Below, in pieces: positions 41,178-51,553 of a DNA stretch of 51,553 nt. The DNA comes from Lysobacterales bacterium. Its GTDB lineage: Bacteria; Pseudomonadota; Gammaproteobacteria; Xanthomonadales; SZUA-36. The stretch spans positions 1 through 51,553 of the forward strand of contig JAOUCS010000010.1 of assembly GCA_029859645.1 (NCBI GenBank), written 5' to 3'. How positions within the stretch are numbered: the stretch's first letter is position 1; every line of letters starts with the position of its first letter. The notes under the pieces were generated by a model that saw nothing but the letters and a program-made list of their open reading frames with translations, was not told where the DNA came from and searched no databases. The position numbers were made by a program, and so were the translations under genes.

Positions 41178-42752
41178 ATGATCAACTGGCGACGTTTGTT
41201 TGTGGTCTCGATCACGCCTGAACAGGCTGCCGGCGGGAACTTCCCGGTGCGGCTGTTGCTGGCAGCGCTCTTTGTCATACTTCTGCACGGTTGTGCGGGC
41301 AGCCTGAAGCCAGTCGAGTCACCCCTGGAGGTGACACCACCCCCGTCTGAAGCCGCGCAATGGCAGCAGCTTGAAGCGATCCGCAAAGACGATTGGTTTC
41401 ACCTTTTGAATATTGGCAGTGAGGCGTTTGACTGGCGCTTACGCGCGATAGACAGCGCTGTTGGCAGTATTGATCTGCAGACGTTTATCTGGGAGTTGGA
41501 TGCGGTTGGTCACGACATTAAACAGCACTTGCTCGCCGCCGCTGAGCGGGGCGTATTCGTCCGTGTCCTGGTGGATGATTCTTTTATCCTGGACTCGGAC
41601 CAGGAATTGCTGGAAATTGATCATCATTCGAACATCGAGCTGAAGGTATTCAACCCGTACAAGCGCCGGTCCAGCGAAGTCGCCCTTCGTAACATCCTTA
41701 ACCTGGGTGAGTTTCACCGCCTCGACCACCGCATGCACAACAAGGTCATGGTGGTGGATAACCAGGTCGCTGTCATTGGTGGACGCAATCTTGCCAGTGA
41801 CTATTTCGGTTATCACGAAACGGATAATTTCCGCGACCTGGAGGTTGTCGCGGGCGGCTCTGTCGTGCAGGACCTGGCCGCCGGTTTCGACGATTACTGG
41901 AATGATCAATGGTCTTTCCCGATAGCGGAAATCATGGCGCAAAGGGCAGGTTCCGGAACGCCCCGGACTGCTGCGCGAACTAATCCCGCGGTCGCTGCAG
42001 TGCACGTAGAGCAGACTTTGCAGCAACGCCGCCAGGATTGGGTTCAGTTGGTGGAATCTGCGCACAGTGGGCAGGCGAGACTGTTACTCGACCGCCCTCC
42101 GGAAGCATCCCCGGCCGCTAAGGACGAGGCGCCGGTGCAAGTGGGCCGGGAACTGGTTAAGCAGATCGACGCAGCCGAGTCCGAAGTCTGGCTGGTATCG
42201 GCCTACTTGATTCCCACGGAGGAACTGGAAGCGGCCATTCAACGCGCCGAGAATCGAGGCGTCCAGGTACGGATACTGACAAACTCCATCAATTCGAATA
42301 ACCACCTGTCGGCGCATAGCGCGTATCGCAAGCACGTCAAGACACTGGTGGAGATGGGTGTCGAAGTGCATGAGGTCAGGAACGATGCGAAAGATCGGGA
42401 CCTCTATATCGAATCTCCTGTTGAAGATAAATCCCTGTGCCTGCACGCCAAAGTGCTGCTGTTTGATGACGACAAGGCTTTCATCGGCAGCGCCAATTTG
42501 GATCCACGCTCCATGCGTATCAACACCGAAATGGGCCTGCTTATCGAAAGCCCTGAACTGAACCGGGAGTTACGCCAGGCGCTGGAGCCGGACTTCTCGC
42601 CACGTAACGCCTGGCTGGTTAAGGCAGGTGAAAATGGAGACCTGACCTGGGTATCGGACGAAACAGTGCTGCAACACCAGCCGTCACACCACTTTATGCG
42701 TCGCATCGAAGACTGGTTCCTGACCCTGCTGCCCATCGAAAATGAAATGTGA
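41178..42752 (+). CDS. Phospholipase D / cardiolipin-synthase-like protein (ClsC-like)
   Basis: A 524-residue protein from ATG 41178. A hydrophobic segment (LLLAALFVILLHGC) near residue 39 resembles a lipobox, so it may be a lipoprotein. Two PLD domains with HKD motifs: 'HRMHNKVMVVDNQVAVIGGRN' and 'LHAKVLLFDDDKAFIGSAN'. 'LDPRSMRINTEMGLLI' follows the second, as in cardiolipin synthases. It transfers phosphatidyl groups, making cardiolipin, or hydrolyses phosphodiesters. Its stop overlaps the GTG that could begin the next gene (GTGA at 42749), so the genes probably share a transcript. Confidence 0.9.
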   Translation: MINWRRLFVVSITPEQAAGGNFPVRLLLAALFVILLHGCAGSLKPVESPLEVTPPPSEAAQWQQLEAIRKDDWFHLLNIGSEAFDWRLRAIDSAVGSIDLQTFIWELDAVGHDIKQHLLAAAERGVFVRVLVDDSFILDSDQELLEIDHHSNIELKVFNPYKRRSSEVALRNILNLGEFHRLDHRMHNKVMVVDNQVAVIGGRNLASDYFGYHETDNFRDLEVVAGGSVVQDLAAGFDDYWNDQWSFPIAEIMAQRAGSGTPRTAARTNPAVAAVHVEQTLQQRRQDWVQLVESAHSGQARLLLDRPPEASPAAKDEAPVQVGRELVKQIDAAESEVWLVSAYLIPTEELEAAIQRAENRGVQVRILTNSINSNNHLSAHSAYRKHVKTLVEMGVEVHEVRNDAKDRDLYIESPVEDKSLCLHAKVLLFDDDKAFIGSANLDPRSMRINTEMGLLIESPELNRELRQALEPDFSPRNAWLVKAGENGDLTWVSDETVLQHQPSHHFMRRIEDWFLTLLPIENEM

Positions 42753-42769
42753 TTGATCGGGTGAGTTTC

Positions 42770-44212
42770 ATGATGAGATCCAAAACAGTAACACTGATAT
42801 GCGCCGCGGCGTTGAGCATGGTTTGGGCCAGTGCGGATGTGTCAGCCGCGCCGGTCTCCGGTGAGGTCACCGAGTTCCGAGCCGCGAGTGGACTGGTCGA
42901 GCAATGCATTCGTATAACGGATTTTCCGGGCGCGCACTATACGAAACACGACCGAAAAACCGAAAAGGACTATTGCGAACTGGATTTTGCGAAAATCGCG
43001 GTATGCCCAAAGCTCTGGAGCACCAGCCCTGGCACCATACTTTACGAGATTGACGGCACGGACTACGCTGGTTTCGAGCGCGAGCACTGCGCCGACGGAC
43101 ACCACGCCAAGGCCGCGGCCCTTCACCATCCCGCGAACTTCAAGGTTTCAGTGAACGCCAGCGACACCAGCGCTACCTATGCGCCATCTTCCTGGGTTTA
43201 CTACCACTTGTCGCGGTACTTCCGCACCGGCATCCATGTTCCGGTGGCAGTTTACCGCAGCACTGACGCGCAGGAACACAACCGGCGGGTGACCAAGCCG
43301 GCGCTGGCCATCGTTGCCAATCGCCACGGGTTGGGCATGTTGCGTGCGGGCTGGCATTTCCTCGACGCGGTCGAAACCGGGCGTCAGGCAGGCAGTGGCG
43401 CCAACGCTGTGCTGACCGATAACGGGCGGCAAATTTTCGGGGTCATGCTGGACAGCAAAGGTGACCGCTACAAGGCAGAATTCAACGGCACACGCGAATC
43501 CGGCTGGGGTTCCGGCCAAAACAATGACTTCCAGCAGACCGCGCCGTTCCTGGCCCTGCGTGACAGTCGGCCGGTTGCCGAGGCCGCAGAACTGTCGATT
43601 CGCGAGGCGCGGAAAAACCCGCGCATGGCCAAATCACTGGCGGCAGACACCCCAGTTGAGCAGATCGCGTTCTGGATGAAGGACGTGCTTGAAATTACGC
43701 TGCTGGATTACATCCTCGGGCAGCAGGATCGCATCGGCAATATCGACTTTACCTGGCGCTGGTTCTGGATAGAGGACGGTACGCTGCAAACCAGGAGCGC
43801 CCACGACAAAGCGATACCAGCCGATATCGCGGCACTTAACCCACTGCGCTTGCGCCAGTCCGCAATCAATGACAACGACGCCGGCGTGCGCGCCGGTTAC
43901 GCCGATTTTGCCGCAAAAACACATATGCTCGAAGGACTACGCCATTACAACCCCGGCCTGTACCAGCAACTGGGGCGCCTCGCCGCGGATTTCGAGGCCA
44001 GGGGGCCGGCCTGGACCTGGCTAACGGCGAGCGCGGGGCTCAGCAGCAAGGAGGCCGCGACCATCGCCCGCCGCACCGGTGAAGCATTTGCCCTGTTACA
44101 GGCCGATTGTAAAAGCGGTGCGCTGAAACTCGACCTGGAGCCGACTCAATTATTGATGGCCCCTGGAGTTGCTGCGGGTGAGGCGGACGTGTCTTGCGAC
44201 ATTGCATCGTGA
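42770..44212 (+). CDS. Secreted protein with FAM20C/HipA-like kinase signature
   Basis: A 480-residue protein; ATG 42770 is preferred (GGGTGA upstream), while GTG 42749 overlaps the previous stop. A Sec signal ends near 'ASADVSAAPVSG'. About residues 310-327 read 'LLDYILGQQDRIGNIDF', matching the catalytic loop of secretory-pathway and HipA-type kinases (D-x-x-x-x-N/Q-x-DR-x-x-N). At about 365 'AINDNDAGVR' resembles their metal-binding D-N-G-R segment. 'FGVMLDSKGDRYKAEFNGTRES' (about 225-245) could be the ATP-binding strand with a Lys. Many Cys in the N-terminal third. I infer a periplasmic or extracellular atypical kinase or pseudokinase; this is a motif-level call only. Confidence 0.6.
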   Translation: MMRSKTVTLICAAALSMVWASADVSAAPVSGEVTEFRAASGLVEQCIRITDFPGAHYTKHDRKTEKDYCELDFAKIAVCPKLWSTSPGTILYEIDGTDYAGFEREHCADGHHAKAAALHHPANFKVSVNASDTSATYAPSSWVYYHLSRYFRTGIHVPVAVYRSTDAQEHNRRVTKPALAIVANRHGLGMLRAGWHFLDAVETGRQAGSGANAVLTDNGRQIFGVMLDSKGDRYKAEFNGTRESGWGSGQNNDFQQTAPFLALRDSRPVAEAAELSIREARKNPRMAKSLAADTPVEQIAFWMKDVLEITLLDYILGQQDRIGNIDFTWRWFWIEDGTLQTRSAHDKAIPADIAALNPLRLRQSAINDNDAGVRAGYADFAAKTHMLEGLRHYNPGLYQQLGRLAADFEARGPAWTWLTASAGLSSKEAATIARRTGEAFALLQADCKSGALKLDLEPTQLLMAPGVAAGEADVSCDIAS

Positions 44213-44300
44213 AGAGAGGCCGTTGAAGGAGCGGTAAGGGTTGCTCTTGCTGGCCATCCCTGGTGACTGCTAAACTCCAAAAAAGCCGGAAAACCATCCC

Positions 44301-44579
44301 ATGTGTCGAATAGTCGTCTGGATTTTTGCTGTTCTTTATGTGGCAGCCATCGTCCTGTTGCTGGTGGGAACCTTCGGCCTGTTCGGTAACGAAAAAGACC
44401 CGCTTTCGGGCATATTCCTGCTGCCACTCGGACTGCCCTGGGCGTTGATCGTACATGTCGTACCAGAACCTTTGTGGCCCTGGCTGGCGGGGCTGGCCCC
44501 GGCTATCAACCTGGGCCTGCTCGTCATGCTTTGTCGGTACCTTCGTCAATCAAGGATTTTCAGCCCCCCATCGAAATAG
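44301..44579 (+). CDS. Small membrane protein
   Basis: A 92-residue protein from ATG 44301. Three hydrophobic segments: 'VVWIFAVLYVAAIVLLLVGTFGLFG', 'IFLLPLGLPWALIVHVV' and 'LAGLAPAINLGLLVMLC'. The tail is charged ('RYLRQSRIFSPPSK'). No family recognised. It is followed after 10 bases by another small membrane protein gene. Confidence 0.6.
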   Translation: MCRIVVWIFAVLYVAAIVLLLVGTFGLFGNEKDPLSGIFLLPLGLPWALIVHVVPEPLWPWLAGLAPAINLGLLVMLCRYLRQSRIFSPPSK

Positions 44580-44589
44580 GAGAGTCATA

Positions 44590-44850
44590 ATGGAAAGTGT
44601 TGTTGGAACATTGGTCGGAGCCCTTATTGGCCTCATCATCGGCCTGGTTATCATTGCGCTGGTCACACTCTTTTTCCGCTGGATCTGGAATATGACCATG
44701 CCGGAAGTATTTGGTATCAAGGCCCTGACCTTCTGGCAGGCTTTTCGAGTGCTGTTGCTGGCATCGATCCTGTTCGGTGGCGGAACCCGGGTTATCGAGC
44801 GCGGCCACGAAGTGGTCACTACCGATACTATCGAAAACGCGGCGAATTGA
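44590..44850 (+). CDS. Small membrane protein
   Basis: An 86-residue protein from ATG 44590, GGAGAG upstream. Hydrophobic segments 'VGTLVGALIGLIIGLVIIALVTLFF' (glycine-rich) and 'FWQAFRVLLLASILFGGG' with the rather conserved-looking link 'MPEVFGIKALTFWQAF'. The latter pattern occurs in small inner-membrane proteins of unknown role in many Gammaproteobacteria. Its stop overlaps the proposed start of the metallophosphoesterase gene (TTGA at 44847). Confidence 0.68.
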   Translation: MESVVGTLVGALIGLIIGLVIIALVTLFFRWIWNMTMPEVFGIKALTFWQAFRVLLLASILFGGGTRVIERGHEVVTTDTIENAAN

Positions 44851-45845
44851 ACCATCCGAAAGTAGACCAGGTTAAAAAGACAGGTAAAGTTTTTTCATTG
44901 CGGGTAGCGGGCTGTTTGCTGCTGATCCTGCTCAGCGAGACGCTGTTTGCGGAGTCTTTTGCACTGATCTCTGATCTGAACGGGCGTTATGGCAGCATTT
45001 CGTATCACCAGCGTGTGGGCGATGCAGTCGAAGCCATCATTGAGTTGCAGCCTGATTTGGTGGTTTGTACCGGCGATATGATTGCCGGTCAGCAGCAGCC
45101 ACGCCTCGACCAGGACTGGCTCGATCGCATGTGGGCGGGGTTCAACCTCACGTTAGCCGATCCGTTCAGGCGCGCCGGCATCCCTTTGCTGGTCACTCCG
45201 GGTAATCATGATGGCTCCGCTTATCCGGAGTATGCGTTGGAGCGCCAGCGCTTTGCAGCCCAATGGGACGAGCGTGTGCCAGAGCTGGAAATGCTGGCCG
45301 GCAGCCAGTGGGCGCGACGTTACGCAGCTCGTTCAGGATCAATCCTGCTGCTCGGTTTTGACGGGACCCAGACTGGCCCACTGCCACCTGAGGAGCTAAG
45401 GTTTGTTGAGGAAAACCTGCAGAAATTTGGGTCTGATGCGGGCGTGACAATGGTCTTTTCTCACTTGCCCATGTGGCCGCTGACCGAGGGTCGTGAGCAT
45501 GAAATCATCGATGATCCGGCGCTGCTGCAAGTTCTCCATCGGCATGGCGTCGATGTCTACGCAAGCGGCCATCACCACGCTTTTTTCGCGGGTACCGATG
45601 ACGCAGGAATGATCCATGTTGGCAATGGCTCTTTGGGCGGCAACACACGGGTTTTTAGTGGCCAGAAACAGCGCCAGCCACACAGCTTTACGATTCTGAC
45701 GGTTGAGGACGGGTTGGTGAGCGTGGTTTCAAGCGCGGCGCCTAATTTCGCGGAAGCGGTTTCTGCTGACCGCCTACCGGCCAGCATCTCAGGTCCGCTT
45801 GGTACTTTGAAACGGATTGATGGGCCGGTCGCTCTTCGCCCCTGA
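44847..45845 (+). CDS. Exported metallophosphoesterase
   Basis: A 332-residue protein. The start is uncertain: TTG 44847 overlaps the previous stop, and no ATG precedes the signal peptide ('GCLLLILLSETLFAESFA'). Metallophosphatase motifs: 'LISDLNGRYG' (Asp; the usual D-x-H is D-L-N), 'VCTGDMIAG' (GD), 'TPGNHDGSAY' (GNHD), 'MVFSHLPMWP' (His) and 'YASGHHHAFFAG' (GHxH). It hydrolyses a phosphoester in the periplasm with two metal ions. Substrate unknown. Last of a packed group with PLD and kinase-like genes. Confidence 0.85.
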   Translation: MNHPKVDQVKKTGKVFSLRVAGCLLLILLSETLFAESFALISDLNGRYGSISYHQRVGDAVEAIIELQPDLVVCTGDMIAGQQQPRLDQDWLDRMWAGFNLTLADPFRRAGIPLLVTPGNHDGSAYPEYALERQRFAAQWDERVPELEMLAGSQWARRYAARSGSILLLGFDGTQTGPLPPEELRFVEENLQKFGSDAGVTMVFSHLPMWPLTEGREHEIIDDPALLQVLHRHGVDVYASGHHHAFFAGTDDAGMIHVGNGSLGGNTRVFSGQKQRQPHSFTILTVEDGLVSVVSSAAPNFAEAVSADRLPASISGPLGTLKRIDGPVALRP

Positions 45846-46044
45846 GTCATGGTTGCCGTCCTTCAGGACATAGCTGTGCACCCGGTTCGGGGCCAACAGG
45901 CTCGTCGTCAGGCGCCGGGATCGGCTTTACTGGCGCGGTATTCTGCTGGCTGGCAGATTCGGGCATATTTCCGGTGGTTTCGGGTTAGCAGCCAGAGCGT
46001 CAAAAATGGGTTCGAATTTCAACCATGAAGGGTCTCCCCCAGCG

Positions 46045-46698
46045 CTAGCCGCCCTCAATGGCTGCAATCGGCACTTCCCAGATCTCACCGTTGGCGAAAT
46101 GCAGTATCCACATATCGCCTTCCAGCTGCGCCTCGACCTCCCGGTTGGTCGCATTGACATAATCTGTCATGAAGTTGATCGTGAATTGCTCGCCCATCTG
46201 GTTCTGCACCACGATGGAAGCCTGGTTGTTTTCCATGCGCAAAATGCCGGCCGGACAATTGCCGAATTCGGGGTCGCCTTCAGACTTGCAGCTTAGCAGC
46301 GTTGTGGCATCGTACTCGTCGGTCGTAAACGGCCACGTTGGGCTGCTCTCGTCCTCTGGTTCCAGCATCTTGGTGTTCCAGTAAACATAAACGCTTTCAT
46401 CCGGAAACCGAAAAATCAGCCCCTGGTCGCCCAGGCCGCGTTGCCGGTAAACCATTCGTCCGTCCTGGTCTTTGAAGTTACCCGGGGTTTCGCTGACCGG
46501 CGAAAGGTCATGGGTCACGCCATCGTCACGGGTGAGGGTGATGTAACCCTGGCGCTGGGAAAACGTGCAGGGAATCAGGACATCGGTGTGGTCTTCGCCT
46601 ATTGGATAAATTTCGCAGGCAGCTTCTGTCCAGTCGGCCGGTGCCGAAACTGCCCAGGCGGCCGCACATGCGGCCGCAATGATAGTCAATCTTTTCAT
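46045..46698 (-). CDS. Secreted protein of unknown function
   Basis: A 217-residue protein from ATG 46698, GGGAGG upstream. Signal peptide ends near 'AAAWAVSAPADW'. Cys residues in 'EAACEIYPIGEDHTDVLIPCTF' and 'LLSCKSEGDPEFGNCPAG' suggest two disulfides. The rest is mostly strands. No family recognised. Its nearest neighbours on the same strand are also small secreted proteins. Confidence 0.68.
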   Translation of the reverse strand: MKRLTIIAAACAAAWAVSAPADWTEAACEIYPIGEDHTDVLIPCTFSQRQGYITLTRDDGVTHDLSPVSETPGNFKDQDGRMVYRQRGLGDQGLIFRFPDESVYVYWNTKMLEPEDESSPTWPFTTDEYDATTLLSCKSEGDPEFGNCPAGILRMENNQASIVVQNQMGEQFTINFMTDYVNATNREVEAQLEGDMWILHFANGEIWEVPIAAIEGG

Positions 46699-46775
46699 GC
46701 AGGAAAGCCTCCCTGGTAGTGTCACGCGAATCGCGCAAATTAGCTGAATTATCGGAAACTATCCTGCCTCCCTTT

Positions 46776-47432
46776 TCAATAAAGGTGATAGCTGGAATCC
46801 AGCAATCGCCCGCTGCTGTTGAAATGGCAGGTGTAAGAACCTCGCTGGTCATTTCTGCGGAGATATTTAACCTTGATTTCTCCCTTTAGGTCGCGGCCAT
46901 TCAATTGACTGCTTTTCATGTGTACGTTTGCGGTCCCATCATGTTCATCCCTGAGCCGATACTGAAGCATGTCGTGGCAGTCATCTTCAAGTATGGTTTT
47001 ACTTGTGCTGATACTCGATTTTTCATGGTGGTCATCATCTGACTGTGATGCAAGCGCCGCAATGATGGCCAGGCCAGCACCGACAGCAATCGCAGTACCG
47101 ATATTGCTGTCGTCGTCATCGTCATCGTATTTATACTCCGGGTGACGGTCATGCGGTCCGTTGTAAGCATAGGATTTGACACGACCATTCTTGATTTTGC
47201 AGTTGAACGGGTACTTGTGGTTATGAACCCGGACTTTGCCCTGGATTTTGAACTTGTGATGACCCAACTGGTCAGTGAGCAAGTCGCTGAATTGATTCAC
47301 TCCGTAAACTTCTGTGATCTTGCTTTTGCAGAGCTTTCTTGCCTGATGCGGCTCTGAAGCTGCAAGGGTCGAAGAAAATACCAGGCTCACCGAAAAAACC
47401 ATGGCAAGCTTGAATAGAACACGTTTTGTCAT
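46776..47432 (-). CDS. Secreted protein with acidic Asp run and central hydrophobic helix
   Basis: A 218-residue protein from ATG 47432, AAGGAGAGG upstream. Signal peptide ends near 'FSSTLAASEPHQ'. Two Cys-bearing strand regions ('CKSKITEVYG', 'FNCKIKNGRVKSYAYNG') flank a stretch of seven consecutive Asp ('YKYDDDDDDSN') and a hydrophobic segment 'IGTAIAVGAGLAIIAALAS' followed by 'DDDHHEKSS'. The C-terminal part repeats the first pattern ('DDCHDMLQYRLRDEH', 'YTCHFNSSGRLLDSSYHLY'). The Asp/His regions may bind calcium or metal. Family not recognised. Confidence 0.65.
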   Translation of the reverse strand: MTKRVLFKLAMVFSVSLVFSSTLAASEPHQARKLCKSKITEVYGVNQFSDLLTDQLGHHKFKIQGKVRVHNHKYPFNCKIKNGRVKSYAYNGPHDRHPEYKYDDDDDDSNIGTAIAVGAGLAIIAALASQSDDDHHEKSSISTSKTILEDDCHDMLQYRLRDEHDGTANVHMKSSQLNGRDLKGEIKVKYLRRNDQRGSYTCHFNSSGRLLDSSYHLY

Positions 47433-47725
47433 AATCCTCTCCTTGATAAATAGCGCTTCATAAAATTGCAAATCGAGCTCCTCGACTCGGAACCCGGACA
47501 TTTACCAAAAGCCAGCTTATCAGAACCTGCTCGGACAACAATCCGAATGTCCCCGGCGATGCTGGATTTTGTTCGCAAATTCCTTCAAGCAGAGAAGCGT
47601 TGTTGCCGAACCACGAGCGGATGGTTTATCGCTACAATAGGCTCTTCCCGGGCTTTTTATTTGCAATTTTGTTGTTCATTATGTCGGTTTGTGGGAGTCC
47701 ACCGGAAACAACTGGAATTTTCCTG

Positions 47726-49411
47726 ATGCAAAATAACAATACAGACGGTTCATGGCGCCCAGTTCCGCTGCTCGTCTGTAACGTGGCCGCAGTGCTGCTT
47801 ATCCTCAGCTGGTATCTGCCCGCGGGCAGATTGCTGTGGGAGCCGCTGGACGCCTGGTTTTTCTACACGCTGAACGGCAGTCTGGCTGAAGGACACTATT
47901 GGCAGACTTTTTGGGCCATGGCCAATACCCAACGTTTTGATATCGGGTCGGCGCTGGCGATCCTGCTGGTATACAGCTTTTACCTCTTCAGTGGCAGCCG
48001 TGACCAGTTCGAAGAGCGCACTACCGCCGGTGCGTTCATGCTGGTCACTGTTTTCATTGCCATTCAGTTTTCGAAAACCTTTCTCGACTACGGCCGCCCG
48101 GGCCCATCGACGACTTTGCAATCCTCGATCCTGTTGAGTGAAGTCATTACCGGGTTCGAGTTCAAAGACCAGTCCAACAGCAGCTTCCCCGGTAATTACG
48201 GCATTGCCCTGATCATGTTCGCCGCGATGATCTGGTACTTCGCCGGCCGGGTTTACGGTCTCACCATGACGGGATTGACCGTTTTACTACTGTTGCCGCG
48301 CCTGGTCGTCGGTGCTCACTGGTTCACCGACAATGCAGTCGGCGCTGCATACGTTAGCTTGATAGTGCTCGGCTGGACGCTGGCGACACCGCTGCCCCAG
48401 TGGTTTATCAAAAAGGTTAAACCACTGGTCAGCAGGTTCAATGCGATTGTTGAAAGTATCCTGAGTTTTTTCAACGGAGGCCGAGAAAACCTGGAGGCTG
48501 AGCTGGCCAATGCACCGCGCTACTCGTTAAAGGGGTTCTGCATGGGCAGCGCAGATATCATTCCCGGGGTCAGCGGCGGCACCATGGCGCTGATCCTGGG
48601 TATCTATGAAAGGCTGCTTCGCGCAATTCGGTCATTTGACCGTTTTTGGGTCGAAAATGTCTTCCGATTCAAATGGAAGGCAGCCTTCGCGGCCAATGAC
48701 CTGTTGTTCCTTATGCCACTGGTTGCGGGAATACTGATGGCGCTGATTTTCTTCACCCGCATTGTTCCCCTGCCGGCCCTGATTGTCACCCATCCGGAAA
48801 TCATTTACGGGTTGTTTTTTGGACTGATAGTCGCCTCGGTCGTGATTCTGATGGGAGAAGTCGAAAGGTATGGAGCCCGGCAGATTTTCATCGCGCTCCT
48901 CGGGGTGCTGCTTGGATTTGTGATCGTGAACCTGGTGCCGGTTGAAACGCCGACCGCCAACTGGTTCATTTTCCTGTGTGGGTTCGTGGCGATTAGCGCG
49001 ATGCTCTTGCCTGGTATTTCCGGATCATTCATTCTGCTCATTCTTGGCAAATACGCCTATATCATCAATGCACTGGGTGAATTCAACATCGCGGTTATCC
49101 TCAGCTTCGGAGCTGGGGCGTTCACTGGCCTCATTGTGTTTTCGCGCGCTATTGTCTGGTTATTGAAGCACTATCACCAGGCCACCCTGCTGATGATCAA
49201 GGGCGTCCTGATTGGGTCTCTATGGATCATCTGGCCTTTCCAGGAGCGCATGTACGAGAGCGTGCGGGGCAAGGAAAAGATGATCGGCTCTAACCCGGTT
49301 TGGCCGGACGCGTGGTCTGGAACCGTTACTGCCTCGGTCACCTTTATGCTGGCGGGCTTTGTGCTGGTGATGGTGATACATCGCCTGTCGTTGCGCCACA
49401 GAGTTGCATAA
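47726..49411 (+). CDS. Fusion of PAP2 phosphatase and DUF368 polyprenyl-phosphate transporter domains
   Basis: A 561-residue membrane protein; ATG 47726 has GGAA nearby, while starts at 47621 or 47600 would add a hydrophobic segment. The N-terminal 210 residues have PAP2 phosphatase motifs: 'KTFLDYGRPGPS' (K-x6-RP) and 'RLVVGAHWFTDNAVGA' (R-x5-H-x3-D). The middle motif is 'SFPGNYG', where the usual PSGH His is Tyr. Residues about 265-550 form a DUF368 domain with 'GSADIIPGVSGGTMALILGIYERL' and 'LLPGISGSFILLILGKY'. As I recall, DUF368 proteins (PopT) return undecaprenyl phosphate across the membrane, and PAP2 enzymes make it from the pyrophosphate. A fusion would link dephosphorylation and recycling of the wall-lipid carrier. 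Confidence 0.88.
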   Translation: MQNNNTDGSWRPVPLLVCNVAAVLLILSWYLPAGRLLWEPLDAWFFYTLNGSLAEGHYWQTFWAMANTQRFDIGSALAILLVYSFYLFSGSRDQFEERTTAGAFMLVTVFIAIQFSKTFLDYGRPGPSTTLQSSILLSEVITGFEFKDQSNSSFPGNYGIALIMFAAMIWYFAGRVYGLTMTGLTVLLLLPRLVVGAHWFTDNAVGAAYVSLIVLGWTLATPLPQWFIKKVKPLVSRFNAIVESILSFFNGGRENLEAELANAPRYSLKGFCMGSADIIPGVSGGTMALILGIYERLLRAIRSFDRFWVENVFRFKWKAAFAANDLLFLMPLVAGILMALIFFTRIVPLPALIVTHPEIIYGLFFGLIVASVVILMGEVERYGARQIFIALLGVLLGFVIVNLVPVETPTANWFIFLCGFVAISAMLLPGISGSFILLILGKYAYIINALGEFNIAVILSFGAGAFTGLIVFSRAIVWLLKHYHQATLLMIKGVLIGSLWIIWPFQERMYESVRGKEKMIGSNPVWPDAWSGTVTASVTFMLAGFVLVMVIHRLSLRHRVA

Positions 49412-51378
<1,967 letters not shown>

Positions 51379-51553
51379 TCAATCCTCTGGACCAACTCTC
51401 CGTTTTCCGTTCCGGGTCGGAAGCCGCTATCAGGCCCTTTATCGTGCTTATAGCCGTTGTTGAGCGGTGAGCGGAACAAATTCTGGGCAGCACCCTGACC
51501 GCTCTAATAGCTGGTAGCGGCCAGAAGAAGAACAACCATAATTTTAAGCCGTA

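Noticed and set aside
51379-51553. Minus-strand open frames at the right edge (up to 51535)
   Set aside because: They run antisense into the sulfatase gene and show no family pattern or ribosome site.

Overview
The window looks like chromosomal DNA of a free-living, probably marine, Gammaproteobacterium. The evidence is a DUF349/HEAT protein, an LpxL-type acyltransferase (hence an outer membrane with lipid A), a YcgN-family protein, an MtrA/MtrB-type outer-membrane electron conduit, a DUF368 protein, and a GC-moderate coding style with many Sec or lipoprotein signals. No mobile element, CRISPR array, rRNA or recognisable tRNA was seen. Family assignment below the class is inference; Woeseiales-like bacteria would fit.

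Layout. Positions 1-4319: a DUF349 protein cut by the left edge, a hot-dog thioesterase, a Tat-exported FAD oxidase and a patatin-like lipoprotein. Positions 4326-16795: a lipid island. It holds an LpxL-type acyltransferase, a CFA/mycolic-type methyltransferase, a fatty acid hydroxylase-like di-iron protein and a delta-9-type desaturase. Next to these is a tightly packed minus-strand operon running ACP, dehydratase, degenerate ketosynthase (chain-length-factor-like), intact ketosynthase, ketoreductase, MDR reductase and YghO-type N-acyltransferase. A divergent FabF-type ketosynthase is translationally coupled to hemH. Together these form a complete, dedicated type II fatty-acid line with its own chain-modifying and acyl-transfer enzymes. 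This is the best candidate for an undescribed system in the window.

Positions 16913-19976: two small secreted proteins, YcgN and a beta-lactamase-fold serine hydrolase with a TPR tail. Positions 20089-24752: an extracellular electron transfer operon of octaheme OTR-family cytochrome, decaheme DmsE/MtrA cytochrome and MtrB/PioB barrel. Its 534-base upstream region contains an FNR-like palindrome and a candidate terminated small RNA on the opposite strand. Positions 25287-26844: a sortase and a membrane protein. Positions 27114-31816: a flavin halogenase coupled to a sterol-desaturase-family protein, a GFA protein, and dapB coupled to a nitrilase. Positions 31850-40915: a SulP transporter with a coiled-coil insertion, a prokaryotic ionotropic glutamate-receptor-like channel, a Sel1-like protein, SDRs (one with a signal peptide), a secreted protein of unknown function, a second GFA protein and an M20 peptidase.

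Positions 41178-45845: a closely packed envelope group of a PLD/cardiolipin-synthase-like lipoprotein, a secreted protein with a FAM20C/HipA-like kinase signature, two small membrane proteins and a metallophosphoesterase. Positions 46045-49411: two small secreted proteins and a fusion of a PAP2 phosphatase domain to a DUF368 polyprenyl-phosphate transporter domain. Positions 49739-51378: a sulfatase broken by a frameshift inside a (TACC)3 tract; a fourth unit would restore the frame.
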